This document shows positions 7,098 to 15,675 of a stretch of 33,728 nt of DNA, piece after piece (positions within the stretch are counted from its first letter, which is position 1; every line of letters starts with the position of its first letter). Location: contig DASVQP010000049.1 of assembly GCA_036389135.1 (NCBI GenBank), positions 1-33,728 of the forward strand, given 5' to 3'. The notes below the pieces were generated by a model. It saw only the letters and a list, made by a program, of their open reading frames with translations, had not been told where the DNA came from and did not search any database. The translations under genes were made by a program, and so were the position numbers. Source of the DNA: Longimicrobium sp. (GTDB taxonomy: Bacteria; Gemmatimonadota; Gemmatimonadetes; Longimicrobiales; Longimicrobiaceae).

Positions 7098-8873
7098 TCA
7101 GTCCGCCGCCGAAGCCTGGCGCCGTCCGGCCGCGATGTCGCGCACGGTGGAGGCGAGCATCCGCACGCGCGCGGCGTCGCGGGAGCGGGCGGCGTCGCGG
7201 GTGAGCTGCGCGGCCAGCGTGTTGAGCGCCGTGCGCCGCGCCGCGCCGCTGAGCCGCTCCGCGCGGGCAAGCGCGCTCGTCACCGCCGTGGAGCGGGCGC
7301 GGGTGAGGCCGTTGCTTCGCTTGATCTGGTCCAGGTAGGCGCGCGCCACCACGAAGCTGGCGGGCCACTCCATGCGCGTCTGGAGCTGCGGGTTGAAGGT
7401 CTCCTCGCGCACCAGCTTCGCGGCGTCGATCTCGTTCTGCGTCAGGTGCTCGCTGGGGCGCAGCTCGAACACGTCCAGCCCGCGGCCGATCTCCGAGCCG
7501 TAGATGTGGCCGTTGTGCCAGTACGCGGACCAGTAGCCGCCTATCACCACCTCGCTGGTGCTCATGGGGCCGCGGTCGAAGAATGCGATCTCCACCGGCT
7601 TCGCGGGGTTGGTGAAGTCGAACACCGAGATGCCGCCCTGGTACCACGCCTGCACCATGATGTCGCGCCCCGGCACCGGGACCAGCGAGCCGTTGTGCGC
7701 CACGCAGTTCTCCGTCTCCGTCTGCGCCACCGGCAGCTTGTAGTAGCTGGCCAGCCGCAGCCGGCGCTGCGCGGTGATGGTGAAGATGGCGTTGGCGCCC
7801 CACGTCGGACGGTCGCTGGCGCGGCAGCGGGGCGCCACTCCCCCGCCCCACTCGTCGGTGAAGATCACCTTGCGGCCGTCGTTGCTGAAGTTGGCCGAGT
7901 GCCAGTACGCGAAGTTGGGATCGGTCGCCTCCGCGATGCGCCGCGGGTTGGCGGGGTCGCGGATGTCCAGGATGATGCCGTTCCCCGAGCACGCCCCCGC
8001 CGCCAGCCCCATCTCCGGGTAGACGGTGATGTCGTGGCACATGTCCGTCTCGGCGGTCTCCTGCGTCCCCTCGCCGTGCCGGCCGCCGCGCCACAGCCCG
8101 GCGACGTTCCCCGCCGAGTCCGCGAAGATGCGCGGTGTGCTGACGATGCGCGCCTGCTGCGGATTGGCCACCGGCACGCGGATCACCTCGATGCGGAAGA
8201 GCGAGGTGTTGGGGTCCTGCTCCGGGCGCCCGCCCGAGCACCCCGCCAGCTCGGCGCCGGGGCGCACGGGCGCGGTGCCGCTTACGTAGATGTAGACGTG
8301 CGATGAGTCGCGCGGGTCCGGCACCAGGGTGTGCGTGTGCGAGCCGCGGCACGTCTGCACGGTGGCCACCTGGCGCGGCGATTCGACGTTGCTGATGTCG
8401 TAGATGCGCACCCCGCGGAAGCGCTCGGTGCTCACCGGGCCCTCCACCCCCGCCGTGCCGCAGTCCACCCGCCCGCGCGTCTCCTCCACCGACATGAAGA
8501 GGAGGTTGCGGTGCACGGACACGTCGCCCTGGCCGCCGGGGCACACGATGGTGCCGCGCAGGCGCGGGCGCCGCACGTCCGTCATGTCGTAGATCTGGAT
8601 GCCGTGGAAGCCGCCCATGAACGTCGTGTTGCCCTGGAAGGCGAGGTCGGCGTTGACCAGCCCGAAGTTGTTCACGTCCTGCGGATCGAAGAAGCCCGCG
8701 GGGCGCGGCGTGTGCGACACCAGCGCCATGTTGCGGGCGGCCTCCCCCGCGTTCATCCACCCCGCGCGCAGCCCGATGCGCGGGTCGCGCGCCTGCGCAC
8801 CGGCGGGCGTCCACGCCGCGCCCAGGAGCAGGGCGGCCATCACGAGCCTTGCAGCCGTCGTTTCGATTTTCAT
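7098..8873 (-). CDS. Secreted LVIVD-repeat (beta-propeller) protein
   Basis: 591 aa with a signal peptide (MKIETTAARLVMAALLLGAA, then WTPAGAQA). The body contains repeated blades typical of LVIVD domains: GFHGIQIYDMTDVRRPRL, FRGVRIYDISNVESPRQV, NGIILDIRDPANPRRIAE and QGGISVFDFTNPAKPVEI, each the 'x-I-x-D-x-x-[DN]-P-x-x-P' pattern of an extracellular beta-propeller. Many histidines and a few cysteines lie between blades (TCRGSHTHTL, CVAHNGS, YWHSANF, DMCHDITV). The last 120 residues are a basic, helical Ala/Arg-rich tail. The gene is 54 bp downstream of the DUF305 lipoprotein gene and is surely cotranscribed with it; I know such pairs from related environmental bacteria. Molecular function is unknown; a role with metals or surface attachment is only a guess. 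Confidence 0.85.
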   Translation of the reverse strand: MKIETTAARLVMAALLLGAAWTPAGAQARDPRIGLRAGWMNAGEAARNMALVSHTPRPAGFFDPQDVNNFGLVNADLAFQGNTTFMGGFHGIQIYDMTDVRRPRLRGTIVCPGGQGDVSVHRNLLFMSVEETRGRVDCGTAGVEGPVSTERFRGVRIYDISNVESPRQVATVQTCRGSHTHTLVPDPRDSSHVYIYVSGTAPVRPGAELAGCSGGRPEQDPNTSLFRIEVIRVPVANPQQARIVSTPRIFADSAGNVAGLWRGGRHGEGTQETAETDMCHDITVYPEMGLAAGACSGNGIILDIRDPANPRRIAEATDPNFAYWHSANFSNDGRKVIFTDEWGGGVAPRCRASDRPTWGANAIFTITAQRRLRLASYYKLPVAQTETENCVAHNGSLVPVPGRDIMVQAWYQGGISVFDFTNPAKPVEIAFFDRGPMSTSEVVIGGYWSAYWHNGHIYGSEIGRGLDVFELRPSEHLTQNEIDAAKLVREETFNPQLQTRMEWPASFVVARAYLDQIKRSNGLTRARSTAVTSALARAERLSGAARRTALNTLAAQLTRDAARSRDAARVRMLASTVRDIAAGRRQASAAD

Positions 8874-8927
8874 CTCGTTCTTCGGTGAGGTGTCGGGGAC
8901 TCTCGCTGGGGCGCTCCGCTGCGCGCC

Positions 8928-9572
8928 TCAGCCGCGGGGAATCGTGGACAGCAGCGCGCGCATGCGGGCGATCTCCGCGCGCTGGTCCGCGTTCACGTCG
9001 GTGGCGAAGCCGTACATCTCCGAAGTCTGGGCCGCGCCGGGTGTGGCGAAGAGCTGGGCGACCATCGTCACCGCGCCCTCGTGGTGGCGGATCATGTACT
9101 CCAGGAAGAGCCGGTCGAACCCCGCCCCCCTCGCCGCCGCCAGCCGCGCCAGCTCCGCATCGGTGAGCATCCCCGGCATCGAGGCGTGCTCGCCGTGGGC
9201 GTGCGCATCGGCGGACGGGGCCTCGACGCCGTGGCGCCGCAGCCAGCTCCGCATCTGCCGCATCTCGTCGTCCTGCGACACGTCGATGCGCTCGGCGATC
9301 AGGCGGATCTCGGGGCGGGTGCTCCGCTGCCGCACCATCGCCGTCATCACCCGCGCCTGGGCGTGATGCGCCATCATGTGCTGCATGAATCGTACATCCG
9401 CGTCGCTGTGGCGGCGCGCGGTGCCGGCGGCGGCGCGGCGCGCGGTGTCCGCCTGCGCGGCGGGCTGCTGCACGGCGGGCGCGGGGCTCGACGGCGGGGC
9501 TTCGGTGCCCGCAGTGCCGCATGCGCCGAGCACGAGCACCCAGACGGCGGCGCGGCCGGATGATCTCTTCAT
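8928..9572 (-). CDS. DUF305 family lipoprotein
   Basis: 214 aa from the ATG at 9572, preceded by GGAGGAGCAAGG. The N-terminus MKRSSGRAAVWVLVLGACGT has the lipobox LGAC, so it should be membrane-anchored at Cys18 and exposed to the periplasm or outer surface. DUF305 is a four-helix, ferritin-like domain. Its two signature helices are present: DVRFMQHMMAHHAQARVMTA and DRLFLEYMIRHHEGAVTMVA, each with a Met/His-rich core, plus an extra HAHGEHASMPGM loop. DUF305 proteins such as cyanobacterial CopM are linked to copper binding; here the His/Met pattern makes metal binding plausible but unproven. The gene precedes the LVIVD-repeat gene in the same operon and may be read from the pectate-lyase-like gene 88 bp upstream. 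Confidence 0.9.
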   Translation of the reverse strand: MKRSSGRAAVWVLVLGACGTAGTEAPPSSPAPAVQQPAAQADTARRAAAGTARRHSDADVRFMQHMMAHHAQARVMTAMVRQRSTRPEIRLIAERIDVSQDDEMRQMRSWLRRHGVEAPSADAHAHGEHASMPGMLTDAELARLAAARGAGFDRLFLEYMIRHHEGAVTMVAQLFATPGAAQTSEMYGFATDVNADQRAEIARMRALLSTIPRG

Positions 9573-9660
9573 GTGCCTTGCTCCTCCAGTGCTGGAACGG
9601 GGCTGCCCATCAGCCGGTGCAACGTACCACGCGCCCCGCGCGCCGGAAACGCGGTGCGCA

Positions 9661-11313
9661 TCATGGGTTTCGCACGCAGCGCGTGCAGACGGGCGCAAAG
9701 ACCGCGTCGAAGCCCGGCCCGACCGTCCCCCCGTTGATGGTCACGACGTTGGCGTGCGCGGGATCGTCGATGGTGGTGCTCGCCACGTAGACGGCGTCTG
9801 CGGGCTCCACGTCCTCGCCCACGACGAAGCGGCAGTTGTTGAAGGTCAGCGACTGCCTCGTTCGCCGCGGCCCCTGCGCCCAGTCGAAGTTCCAGTACAC
9901 GTCCGCGATGCGCATCCCGCGGTTCGCCTCGCCGGCGACGCGCTCGCGGGTGGTGAAGGTGCAGTCCGTAAAGGTGACGTCCTTGGGATAGACGATGCGG
10001 TTGCCGAACGAATCCGGGTATCCCACTTCGAAGTCACAGTCGCGGAGGCGCACCGTCGAGTTCTCCGCGTAGAGAAAGAACGGCGCCTTCGCCACGATGT
10101 CCTGCCCCGTGACGATGGAGCCTTCGTGCACTCCGATGTCGAAATCGCCGGCCAGCAGGCGTAGCCGCGTCAGGTTCAGCTCCACCTTGAGGGTGTTGCC
10201 GAAGCCGCGCCCGTCGACCTCCACGTCGATCCCGGTGGCGTCGCGGGTGCCGCGCGTGGTAAAGGTATGCACGTCCGCCCTGGAATACCCGCCCGTCAGC
10301 ACGAAGCCGCCGCGGAACACGTCCACCGCATCGCAGTTGTAGACTCTGGCCGCAACGTTGGTGGAGACGGAGATGCCGTCCGCCACCCCGTTGCGCAGGT
10401 GGCAGTCCTCCACCACCGCGCGCAGCCTTCCGCGGCGCGCCGGGTCTCCGTAGAGGAAGACGAGGTGCGCCTGCTCCAGCTGGTGCTGCTGGTATGGGCC
10501 CTGGCTGGCGGAGTTGCCGTCGAAGGTGAGGCCGCGGATGATGAGCGGCCTGGAGTCGGCGTCGCCCGAGTACAGCACGCGCTCGGTGGTGAAGGTGCGG
10601 GCCCACTTCCCCTGCATGGGCGGGCGCGTGATCACGGCGCCGAAGCCCTCGTAGGTGATCCCTTCCCGGATGTTCACCGAGGTGACGCGGTAGGTGCCGC
10701 GGGGGAAGACGATCACCCCGCCGCCGCGCGCGTACACGGACTCGATGGCGCGCTGGATGGCCGGCGTGTCGTCCGCCGTGCCGTCGCCGCGCGCGCCGAA
10801 GTCGCGCACGCTCACCAGCGCGCGTCGGTCGTCGTCCACGATGGTTTGTGTGTAGACCGTGTTCCGCCCCAGCGCCGCCCCCGCGGGAGCCGAGAGCTGG
10901 ATGCTCACGGTCTCGTCCGTCTCGTTGATCCCGTCGTTGGCGATGGCGATGCGGATCGTCCGCGTAGTCGTCCCCGCTGGAAAGGTGAGGGTCCCGGCGG
11001 GCAGCGTGTAGTCCTGCCCGCTGCCGTGCGGAACCGCGTGCGCCGTCCCGCCGGAGACGGCGTAACGCACCGTCACGCGCTGCGCCGCCGCCTCGCTCAG
11101 CCGCACGGTCACGACGGCCGCCGCCTCGCTTTCCGGCCCACTCCCCGCCGCGCTCGCGAAGCCCACCACCGGCGCGCCGCTCTCCGCCGCCGCGATCCGT
11201 GGCCCCGCGGAAGCCATCCACCCTGCCCCGCCCACCAGCAGCAGCGCCGCCGAGGCCGTGAGGATGGAGCGCGTGCTCGTACGCCCTAGAACGCCGTTCT
11301 CGTGACCGCTCAT
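9661..11313 (-). CDS. Secreted Calx-beta / pectate-lyase-fold protein
   Basis: 550 aa from the ATG at 11313 (MSGHENGVLGRTSTRSILTA). A hydrophobic segment at about residues 17-33 forms a signal peptide or anchor. Residues 48-162 form a Calx-beta domain (VTVRLSEAAAQRVTVRYAVS, GSGQDYTLPAGTLTFPAGTT, NDGINETDETVSIQLSAP, IVDDD), an extracellular Ca-binding sandwich. Residues from about 168 carry the pectate-lyase_3 signature VSVRDFGARGDGTADDTPAI followed by right-handed beta-helix repeats (NGVADGISVSTNVAARVYNC and later coils). Such proteins bind or cleave acidic polysaccharides at the cell surface; the substrate is unknown and catalytic residues cannot be assigned by eye. The upstream region shares a 16-bp identical core with the upstream region of the DUF4062 gene. 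Confidence 0.85.
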   Translation of the reverse strand: MSGHENGVLGRTSTRSILTASAALLLVGGAGWMASAGPRIAAAESGAPVVGFASAAGSGPESEAAAVVTVRLSEAAAQRVTVRYAVSGGTAHAVPHGSGQDYTLPAGTLTFPAGTTTRTIRIAIANDGINETDETVSIQLSAPAGAALGRNTVYTQTIVDDDRRALVSVRDFGARGDGTADDTPAIQRAIESVYARGGGVIVFPRGTYRVTSVNIREGITYEGFGAVITRPPMQGKWARTFTTERVLYSGDADSRPLIIRGLTFDGNSASQGPYQQHQLEQAHLVFLYGDPARRGRLRAVVEDCHLRNGVADGISVSTNVAARVYNCDAVDVFRGGFVLTGGYSRADVHTFTTRGTRDATGIDVEVDGRGFGNTLKVELNLTRLRLLAGDFDIGVHEGSIVTGQDIVAKAPFFLYAENSTVRLRDCDFEVGYPDSFGNRIVYPKDVTFTDCTFTTRERVAGEANRGMRIADVYWNFDWAQGPRRTRQSLTFNNCRFVVGEDVEPADAVYVASTTIDDPAHANVVTINGGTVGPGFDAVFAPVCTRCVRNP

Positions 11314-11348
11314 AGTCCGTAGTACCGTGTCATGATCGCACCCCTCCA

Positions 11349-11385
11349 CGCCAACCTGCACGTTTGTGCTCGGAACGCGCCGAGT
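11349..11385. repeat. Direct repeat left of the DUF4062 gene
   Basis: CGCCAACCTGCACGTT (11349-11364) is identical to 12699-12714. The match continues imperfectly through TGCTC and ends with CCGAGT at 11380-11385. The two copies lie 1,350 bp apart in the same orientation and bracket the DUF4062 gene. Confidence 0.75.
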
Positions 11386-11430
11386 TGCCAGAGAGGGGGC
11401 GGCGGCGGGCAATCCACAACCCAACCTCCC

Positions 11431-12627
11431 TCAATCGGCTCCTAAGTCAAGCAGCGACAGGGTTTCTTGTTCGACAGTCTTACCGAGACCTATCGTTCGA
11501 TCCAACTCTTCCAACAACCGATCCATGGCCGCGACGAATTTCCGCCGTGCTCTGTTGGTGGGAGTACTGATTCGCGGTTGCGTTGCGACGGTGTCTCGGA
11601 AGTCGGCCATAACACCGCGGGATTCGATGTTGGCCGAGATGAGTCCGCGGAGGTTTGTTAAGATACCCAACAATGATTCTTCCGACCGCGCGAAGTCCGT
11701 GCTCAACGCAAGCGCTCCGGAGAGCGATGAAAAAGCTTGATCTGCCGCTGCCGCAAACCGGGGACGCTGTTGATCCAGTCGGGCGGCGAATGTCTCCATG
11801 TCGTCAGCGTACGCCTTCGCTGCCCGCCACATCGGCCTCGGGTCGTCCGCTGCGATCGCGACAGCTGCCTCCATCTCTTTGGTTCGTTCGACAATCCGAG
11901 ATGTGTATCCGCGGGTCTCTAGAGTGAGCTCCGTTAGGACACCAGACATCGCCTCAAACCCTTCGACCCCATCTTTGACAAGATCCAAAAAGCCAGCTTC
12001 GTCCTCGTCGCTCGATTCAGTGAAATTGGACTGGGCAGTTCCCAGCGCTTCACGTGCGTTCTGCAGCATCACGGAGGCACCGGTAGAATCCGCCGCTGCC
12101 GCAAGCTCCTGCACCTGTCTACTTAGATGGATCCGGAGGAGGGTAGCGAAGTCCTCCCGACCTGCGAACGTCCAGTAGAGTGTGCCCTTCGGACCCAACT
12201 GCTCCCGAAAGTCGTTGATGCGCTTCAACTGATCGGGATCAAGGCTAGTCGGATCAATCGGAGCGGTTTTGAAATAAAACATGATTCTGAGTGCGGATGG
12301 ATCAGCCCGGAACCGATCATACGCGCGCTGAAACTCCTCACCTGTCCCCGAATCGCTCCTGGGCGTCGGAGTACCAAAGCGCGTCCAAAGCAAGCCTAAA
12401 AAGATGTCGTAGTCGTCGGCAATCTGATGATTGATGACTGACTGCGCATCCGCTCCCATCGCGGGAAACGCGTGAGTTTCCCACTTGATAACCTCTATCC
12501 GGAGCGCGAGATGCTTGCTCCAGGTGAGGTTCAGTTCGCTCACCACCTCGTCAACCACTGCGCGCTCTTCAGCCACGTCCGAAGGAGAAGCGACGAAAAG
12601 GCGAAAAACAGTTTCTATACGCGGCAT
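11431..12627 (-). CDS. DUF4062-domain protein with helical C-terminal half
   Basis: 398 aa from the ATG at 12627 (MPRIETVFRLFVASPSDVAE). The first 170 residues are a DUF4062 domain: RLFVASPSDVAEERAVVDEV as first strand and helix, DDYDIFLGLLWTRFGTPTPR as central strand, a conserved GTGEEFQRAY (residues 94-103), then RIMFYFK and GTLYWTF. This Rossmann/TIR-like fold is common in STAND-type and other defence proteins, where a glutamate like that in TGEE may be functional. Residues 175-398 are acidic, almost entirely helical and probably coiled-coil, with no recognisable nuclease or membrane segment; this half is unfamiliar. The gene is clearly less GC-rich than its neighbours, uses rarer codons, stands alone and is flanked by a direct repeat, so it looks horizontally acquired. 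A defence role is inferred. Confidence 0.8.
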   Translation of the reverse strand: MPRIETVFRLFVASPSDVAEERAVVDEVVSELNLTWSKHLALRIEVIKWETHAFPAMGADAQSVINHQIADDYDIFLGLLWTRFGTPTPRSDSGTGEEFQRAYDRFRADPSALRIMFYFKTAPIDPTSLDPDQLKRINDFREQLGPKGTLYWTFAGREDFATLLRIHLSRQVQELAAAADSTGASVMLQNAREALGTAQSNFTESSDEDEAGFLDLVKDGVEGFEAMSGVLTELTLETRGYTSRIVERTKEMEAAVAIAADDPRPMWRAAKAYADDMETFAARLDQQRPRFAAAADQAFSSLSGALALSTDFARSEESLLGILTNLRGLISANIESRGVMADFRDTVATQPRISTPTNRARRKFVAAMDRLLEELDRTIGLGKTVEQETLSLLDLGAD

Positions 12628-12698
12628 CGTCGGGTACCTGGAAAGCTGGGAAGGAGTGGAGCGACAGAACCCGTCTACCACGTTTGTAGCCACGCGCG

Positions 12699-12736
12699 CG
12701 CCAACCTGCACGTTCGGTGCTCAGAGTGTACCGAGT
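12699..12736. repeat. Direct repeat right of the DUF4062 gene
   Basis: Second copy of the element at 11349-11385: 16 identical bases (12699-12714), then TGCTC and CCGAGT in the same order with a few changes. It lies about 72 bp upstream of the DUF4062 start, whereas the other copy lies 36 bp upstream of the pectate-lyase-like gene. Confidence 0.75.
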
Positions 12737-12777
12737 CGGATCCGGCGGACGCAGGCGGTGACGATCCCCACGCACGA

Positions 12778-12806
12778 CGCGCCGCCTCGGTCCTGACGGC
12801 GGCGCG
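12778..12806 (-). terminator. Possible terminator of the YCII gene
   Basis: 9-bp GC stem (CGCGCCGCC at 12778-12786 with GGCGGCGCG at 12798-12806), 26 bp past the YCII stop on the minus strand, without a following T-run. Confidence 0.4.
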
Positions 12807-12832
12807 ATCGTCTGCGTGATGGCGCGATGCGG

Positions 12833-13216
12833 CTAGGGCTGCGCGTTCGCGGCGTCGCAATCCTCCGGACCCATGATCTGCCGGACCTCGGCCTCGCCCT
12901 CCCAGCCGGGCCAGTGCTCCCGGTGCAGGTTCATCAGCCACACGGCGCCCTCCACGGCCTCCTCGCGCGAGTTGGCCGCGACGATCCCGTACCCGCCCAC
13001 GACCTCCTTGGTCTCGGCGAAGGGCCCATCGACCACGTTCACCGTGCCGCCGTACAGCCGGACGCGCGTGCTCATCGCGCTCGGCGCCAGGCCGCCGGTG
13101 TCGAGCAGGGTGCCGGCCCGGCTCGCCTCCTCGCTCGCCTTCCCCATCGCCTCCATGAACGACTGAGGCGGGGGGCCGCAATTCTCCGGGCACTTCACAA
13201 AGGTCATGAATCGCAT
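12833..13216 (-). CDS. YCII-related (DGPF domain) protein
   Basis: 127 aa from the ATG at 13216, with AGAGGAACCC upstream as a fair ribosome binding site. It starts MRFMTFVKCPENCGPPPQSF and carries the family's signature DGPFAETKEVVGGYGIV at about residues 70-86 and a later LNLHREHWPGWEGEAEVRQI segment. This matches the single-domain ferredoxin-like YCII/DGPF family of small cytosolic proteins. Members often sit near ECF sigma factors in actinobacteria and proteobacteria; no sigma factor is next to it here. Enzymatic function is unknown. It appears monocistronic. Confidence 0.9.
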   Translation of the reverse strand: MRFMTFVKCPENCGPPPQSFMEAMGKASEEASRAGTLLDTGGLAPSAMSTRVRLYGGTVNVVDGPFAETKEVVGGYGIVAANSREEAVEGAVWLMNLHREHWPGWEGEAEVRQIMGPEDCDAANAQP

Positions 13217-13361
13217 CCTGGGTTCCTCTTTCGGTTCGGGTGTGAGGCGGGTGCCGGTCGTGGCCTGTAATTCCCCGCTCTGATGATGCGACGAACGGCG
13301 GGAGGCGAAATCGACAAGGTTAGCGATCTCGCGGCGCGGGGAACGAAACACAACGAAAAGC

Positions 13362-13446
13362 ATCACACAGAGGCCACAGAAGGAACAGAAAGGCCACAGA
13401 GAAAACTTTCCGCGGTTCTCTCGGTGGCTCTGTGGCTCTTGTGTGG
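13362..13446. repeat. CACAGAG-type palindromic repeat (copy 1)
   Basis: An imperfect inverted repeat beginning TCACACAGAGGCCACAGAAG and ending TCGGTGGCTCTGTGGCTCTT followed by GTGTG. Related copies are at 23009-23098 and 30236-30329, and a truncated one is at 33585-33597. It occupies the gap between the YCII gene and the methionine aminopeptidase and holds no gene. Confidence 0.8.
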
Positions 13447-13460
13447 GCCCCGCGGCTCGG

Positions 13461-14204
13461 CTACGCAGCTGTCAGGAGGAGCGGCTTGCCACGCGTGACT
13501 ACGATGGTGTGCTCGTAGTGCGCCGTGAGGCTGCGGTCCGCGCTGGTGATGGTCCACCGGTCCGCCGCCGTCCGGGACGAGCGCGCGCCAACCGAGATGA
13601 TCGGCTCCAGCGCGATGACCAGCCCCTCGGTCAGGCGAGTCCTGTCTTGCGGGTCGTAGAAGTTGCAGACGGTGGGGCTTTCGTGGATCCCGCGGCCGAT
13701 GCCGTGCCCGCAGAGGTCGCGCAGGACCCTGAAGCCGTGACGCTCCACCTCCGCTTCGACCTTGCCGCCGACCACCGCGAGCCGTTCTCCCGCCCGTGCC
13801 GCCCGCGCGCCGCGCCAGAAGGCCGACTCCACGCACTCCAGCATCCGCTGCGCCTGATCCGAGATCGGCGGCACACCCACCGTGACCGCCGCGTCGGCGT
13901 AGTAGCCGTCCAGCTCCACCGTCACGTCCAGCGTCACCAGGTCACCCTTCTGCAGCACGCGCGCACCTGGGATGCCGTGCACCGCCTCTTCGTTGACGCT
14001 TATGCACGACGAGCCGGGGAACCGGTAGTGCATCTTCGGGGCGGGGCGCGCGCCATGCTCGCTGAGCACGCCGGCCGCCACCCCGTCCAGCTCCGCCGTC
14101 GAGATCCCCTCACGCACCGCATCGCGCATCGCCTTCAGCGCCAGCGCAACGACGTGGCCCGCGCGCTTCAGCCCGAGGAGATCCTGCTCCGATTCGATGG
14201 ACAT
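13461..14204 (-). CDS. map: Methionine aminopeptidase, type I
   Basis: 247 aa, the usual length for a type I enzyme without N-terminal extension. It removes the initiator methionine from nascent proteins. The five metal ligands are visible: Asp93 (VTLDVTV), Asp104 (YYADAAVT), His167 (CGHGIGRGIHE), Glu200 (ALEPI) and Glu231 (HYEHTIVV). The substrate-binding His76 is in NEEAVHGIPG. The start is the ATG at 14204 (MSIESEQDLLGLKRAGHVVA). It is 45 bp downstream of the glycosyltransferase gene and may be read from it. Its place outside a ribosomal-protein operon suggests a second paralogue, but the rest of the genome is not visible. Confidence 0.96.
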   Translation of the reverse strand: MSIESEQDLLGLKRAGHVVALALKAMRDAVREGISTAELDGVAAGVLSEHGARPAPKMHYRFPGSSCISVNEEAVHGIPGARVLQKGDLVTLDVTVELDGYYADAAVTVGVPPISDQAQRMLECVESAFWRGARAARAGERLAVVGGKVEAEVERHGFRVLRDLCGHGIGRGIHESPTVCNFYDPQDRTRLTEGLVIALEPIISVGARSSRTAADRWTITSADRSLTAHYEHTIVVTRGKPLLLTAA

Positions 14205-14249
14205 GGAGTGCCTGAGGGTGGGGAGACGGGCAGCTGCGCCGCGTGCACG

Positions 14250-15416
14250 CTATGCATTCCGCACGAGGTCAAAGAAGCGTGCCTTGTAGGCACTCTCGCT
14301 GAACACCTCTTCGCATCGCTGGCGAGCCCTTTGGCCGAGGCGCGAGCGCAGACCCGGGTCGCAGATCAGCATCCGGAGCCGGTCGGCCAGCGCGGCGGGG
14401 TCGTCGGGCTGGATGATGAGGCCGCTCTCGCCGTCCACCACCGTCTCCTCGCTGCCCCCGGCGTACGTCACGATCACGGGAAGGCTGGTCGCCATCGCCT
14501 CCAGCGTCACGATGCCGAGCCCCTCCTCGCGCGAGACCAGGACGAAGATGTCGCTGGCCGCCAGCAGCTCCGGAAGGTCGTCGAGCCACCCCACAAAGGT
14601 CACCGGGAGGCCCTTCTCCGCCACGTGCCGGTGCAGACCGGCCACGTACTCGGGATCGCCGCCCGTCGCCATTGCCCCCGCGATCGCCAGGTGCACGGGA
14701 GATCCGTCGCCGGCGACGAGCTCCAGCGCCGAGAGCAGGGTGTCGTACCCCTTGCGGCGGCTGATGGAGCCGGCGGTCGTCACGAGCACCGCGTCTTCGG
14801 GGAGACCGAACCGCCGGCGGGTGGCGTTGCGCGCCTGCGGGCTGGTGCGGGCGTGGTACCGCGACGCGTCGATGCCCATGTAGTTGAGCGTCGTCTTGGG
14901 CTCGGCCCGACGGCGGGCGCGCGGCGGCATGGCCTTCGCCGCCGCCTTGGAGATCAGCATCACGCGGTCCGACACCGACGAAGCGAACGCCGACAGCATC
15001 CCCTGCGAAGGCCCGCCGTGGATCCCCCACACCAGCGGCTTGCCCAGCCGGAGCTTGCTTGCCACGAGGAAGAGGCAGCTGCGCAGCTCGTTCGCGAACA
15101 GGAGGTCCACGCCGTGGCGCCGGGCGTGCCGGGACACCCGCGCGCCGTAGCGCATCACTTCCAGCAAGAGGAACAGCTTGCGCGGCAGCGAAGCCGCCAG
15201 CGCCGCGCCGCCAAAGATGTCGAGCGACCTGGGGATCGGGATGATGTCGACCGTAAGCCCCGCCTTCCGGGCGCTCCGGCTCAGCGCACCCTCCTTGCCG
15301 GTGGCGATGATCGGCTCGTACCCGTGCTCCTTGAGCCCCTCCGCGAGCGTGATCATGCAGCGCTGCGCGCCGAATTCACAGTCGTGGTACGGGTCGTACA
15401 TCAGTACTCGCTTCAT
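14250..15416 (-). CDS. Glycosyltransferase family 4 protein
   Basis: 388 aa with two Rossmann-like halves (GT-B fold). The N-terminal half begins MKRVLMYDPYHDCEFGAQRC; the donor-binding half contains TTAGSISRRKGYDTLLSALE (about 213-232) and the retaining-enzyme E-x7-E motif in EEGLGIVTLEAMA (Glu298 and Glu306), followed by GGSEETVVDGESGLI. GT4 enzymes transfer sugars from nucleotide donors to lipids, proteins or polysaccharides; the acceptor is unknown. The ATG at 15416 has GGGGG 3-7 nt upstream. No other polysaccharide genes are adjacent, so it may act in a pathway encoded elsewhere. The 258 bp upstream, to the kinase stop, show no clear feature. Confidence 0.93.
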   Translation of the reverse strand: MKRVLMYDPYHDCEFGAQRCMITLAEGLKEHGYEPIIATGKEGALSRSARKAGLTVDIIPIPRSLDIFGGAALAASLPRKLFLLLEVMRYGARVSRHARRHGVDLLFANELRSCLFLVASKLRLGKPLVWGIHGGPSQGMLSAFASSVSDRVMLISKAAAKAMPPRARRRAEPKTTLNYMGIDASRYHARTSPQARNATRRRFGLPEDAVLVTTAGSISRRKGYDTLLSALELVAGDGSPVHLAIAGAMATGGDPEYVAGLHRHVAEKGLPVTFVGWLDDLPELLAASDIFVLVSREEGLGIVTLEAMATSLPVIVTYAGGSEETVVDGESGLIIQPDDPAALADRLRMLICDPGLRSRLGQRARQRCEEVFSESAYKARFFDLVRNA

Positions 15417-15675
15417 TTCCCCCGCATCCCCTCTGCCGCCGAGCGTGTTTTCCTTTCCAGCACGAAGATCGCCGCCCGAAACGCGACGCGCGGAGATCAG
15501 CCTCCGCTGCGTGCCAGTATGAGCGAATATCTGTGCCGCACTCTAACCGGCAAGCTCCAGCGGCGCAAACGTTCCCGACGTCCCGTTTGCTCCGGCCACT
15601 CCAGGGGGGCTGGCGCGGTCCACGTAACGCAGCAACGAAGAGCTATGGGCTGATCCGTCGGTGCGCTCGGCGAGA

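Noticed and set aside
7081-9522. An 813-codon minus-strand frame overlapping the LVIVD and DUF305 genes.
   Set aside because: Out of frame with two clear secreted proteins and dominated by Arg/Gly/His.
15417-15675. A promoter for the glycosyltransferase gene (TTGCCG with an ATATTC/TATTCG).
   Set aside because: The -10 matches are poor and more than one spacing is possible; too weak to report.
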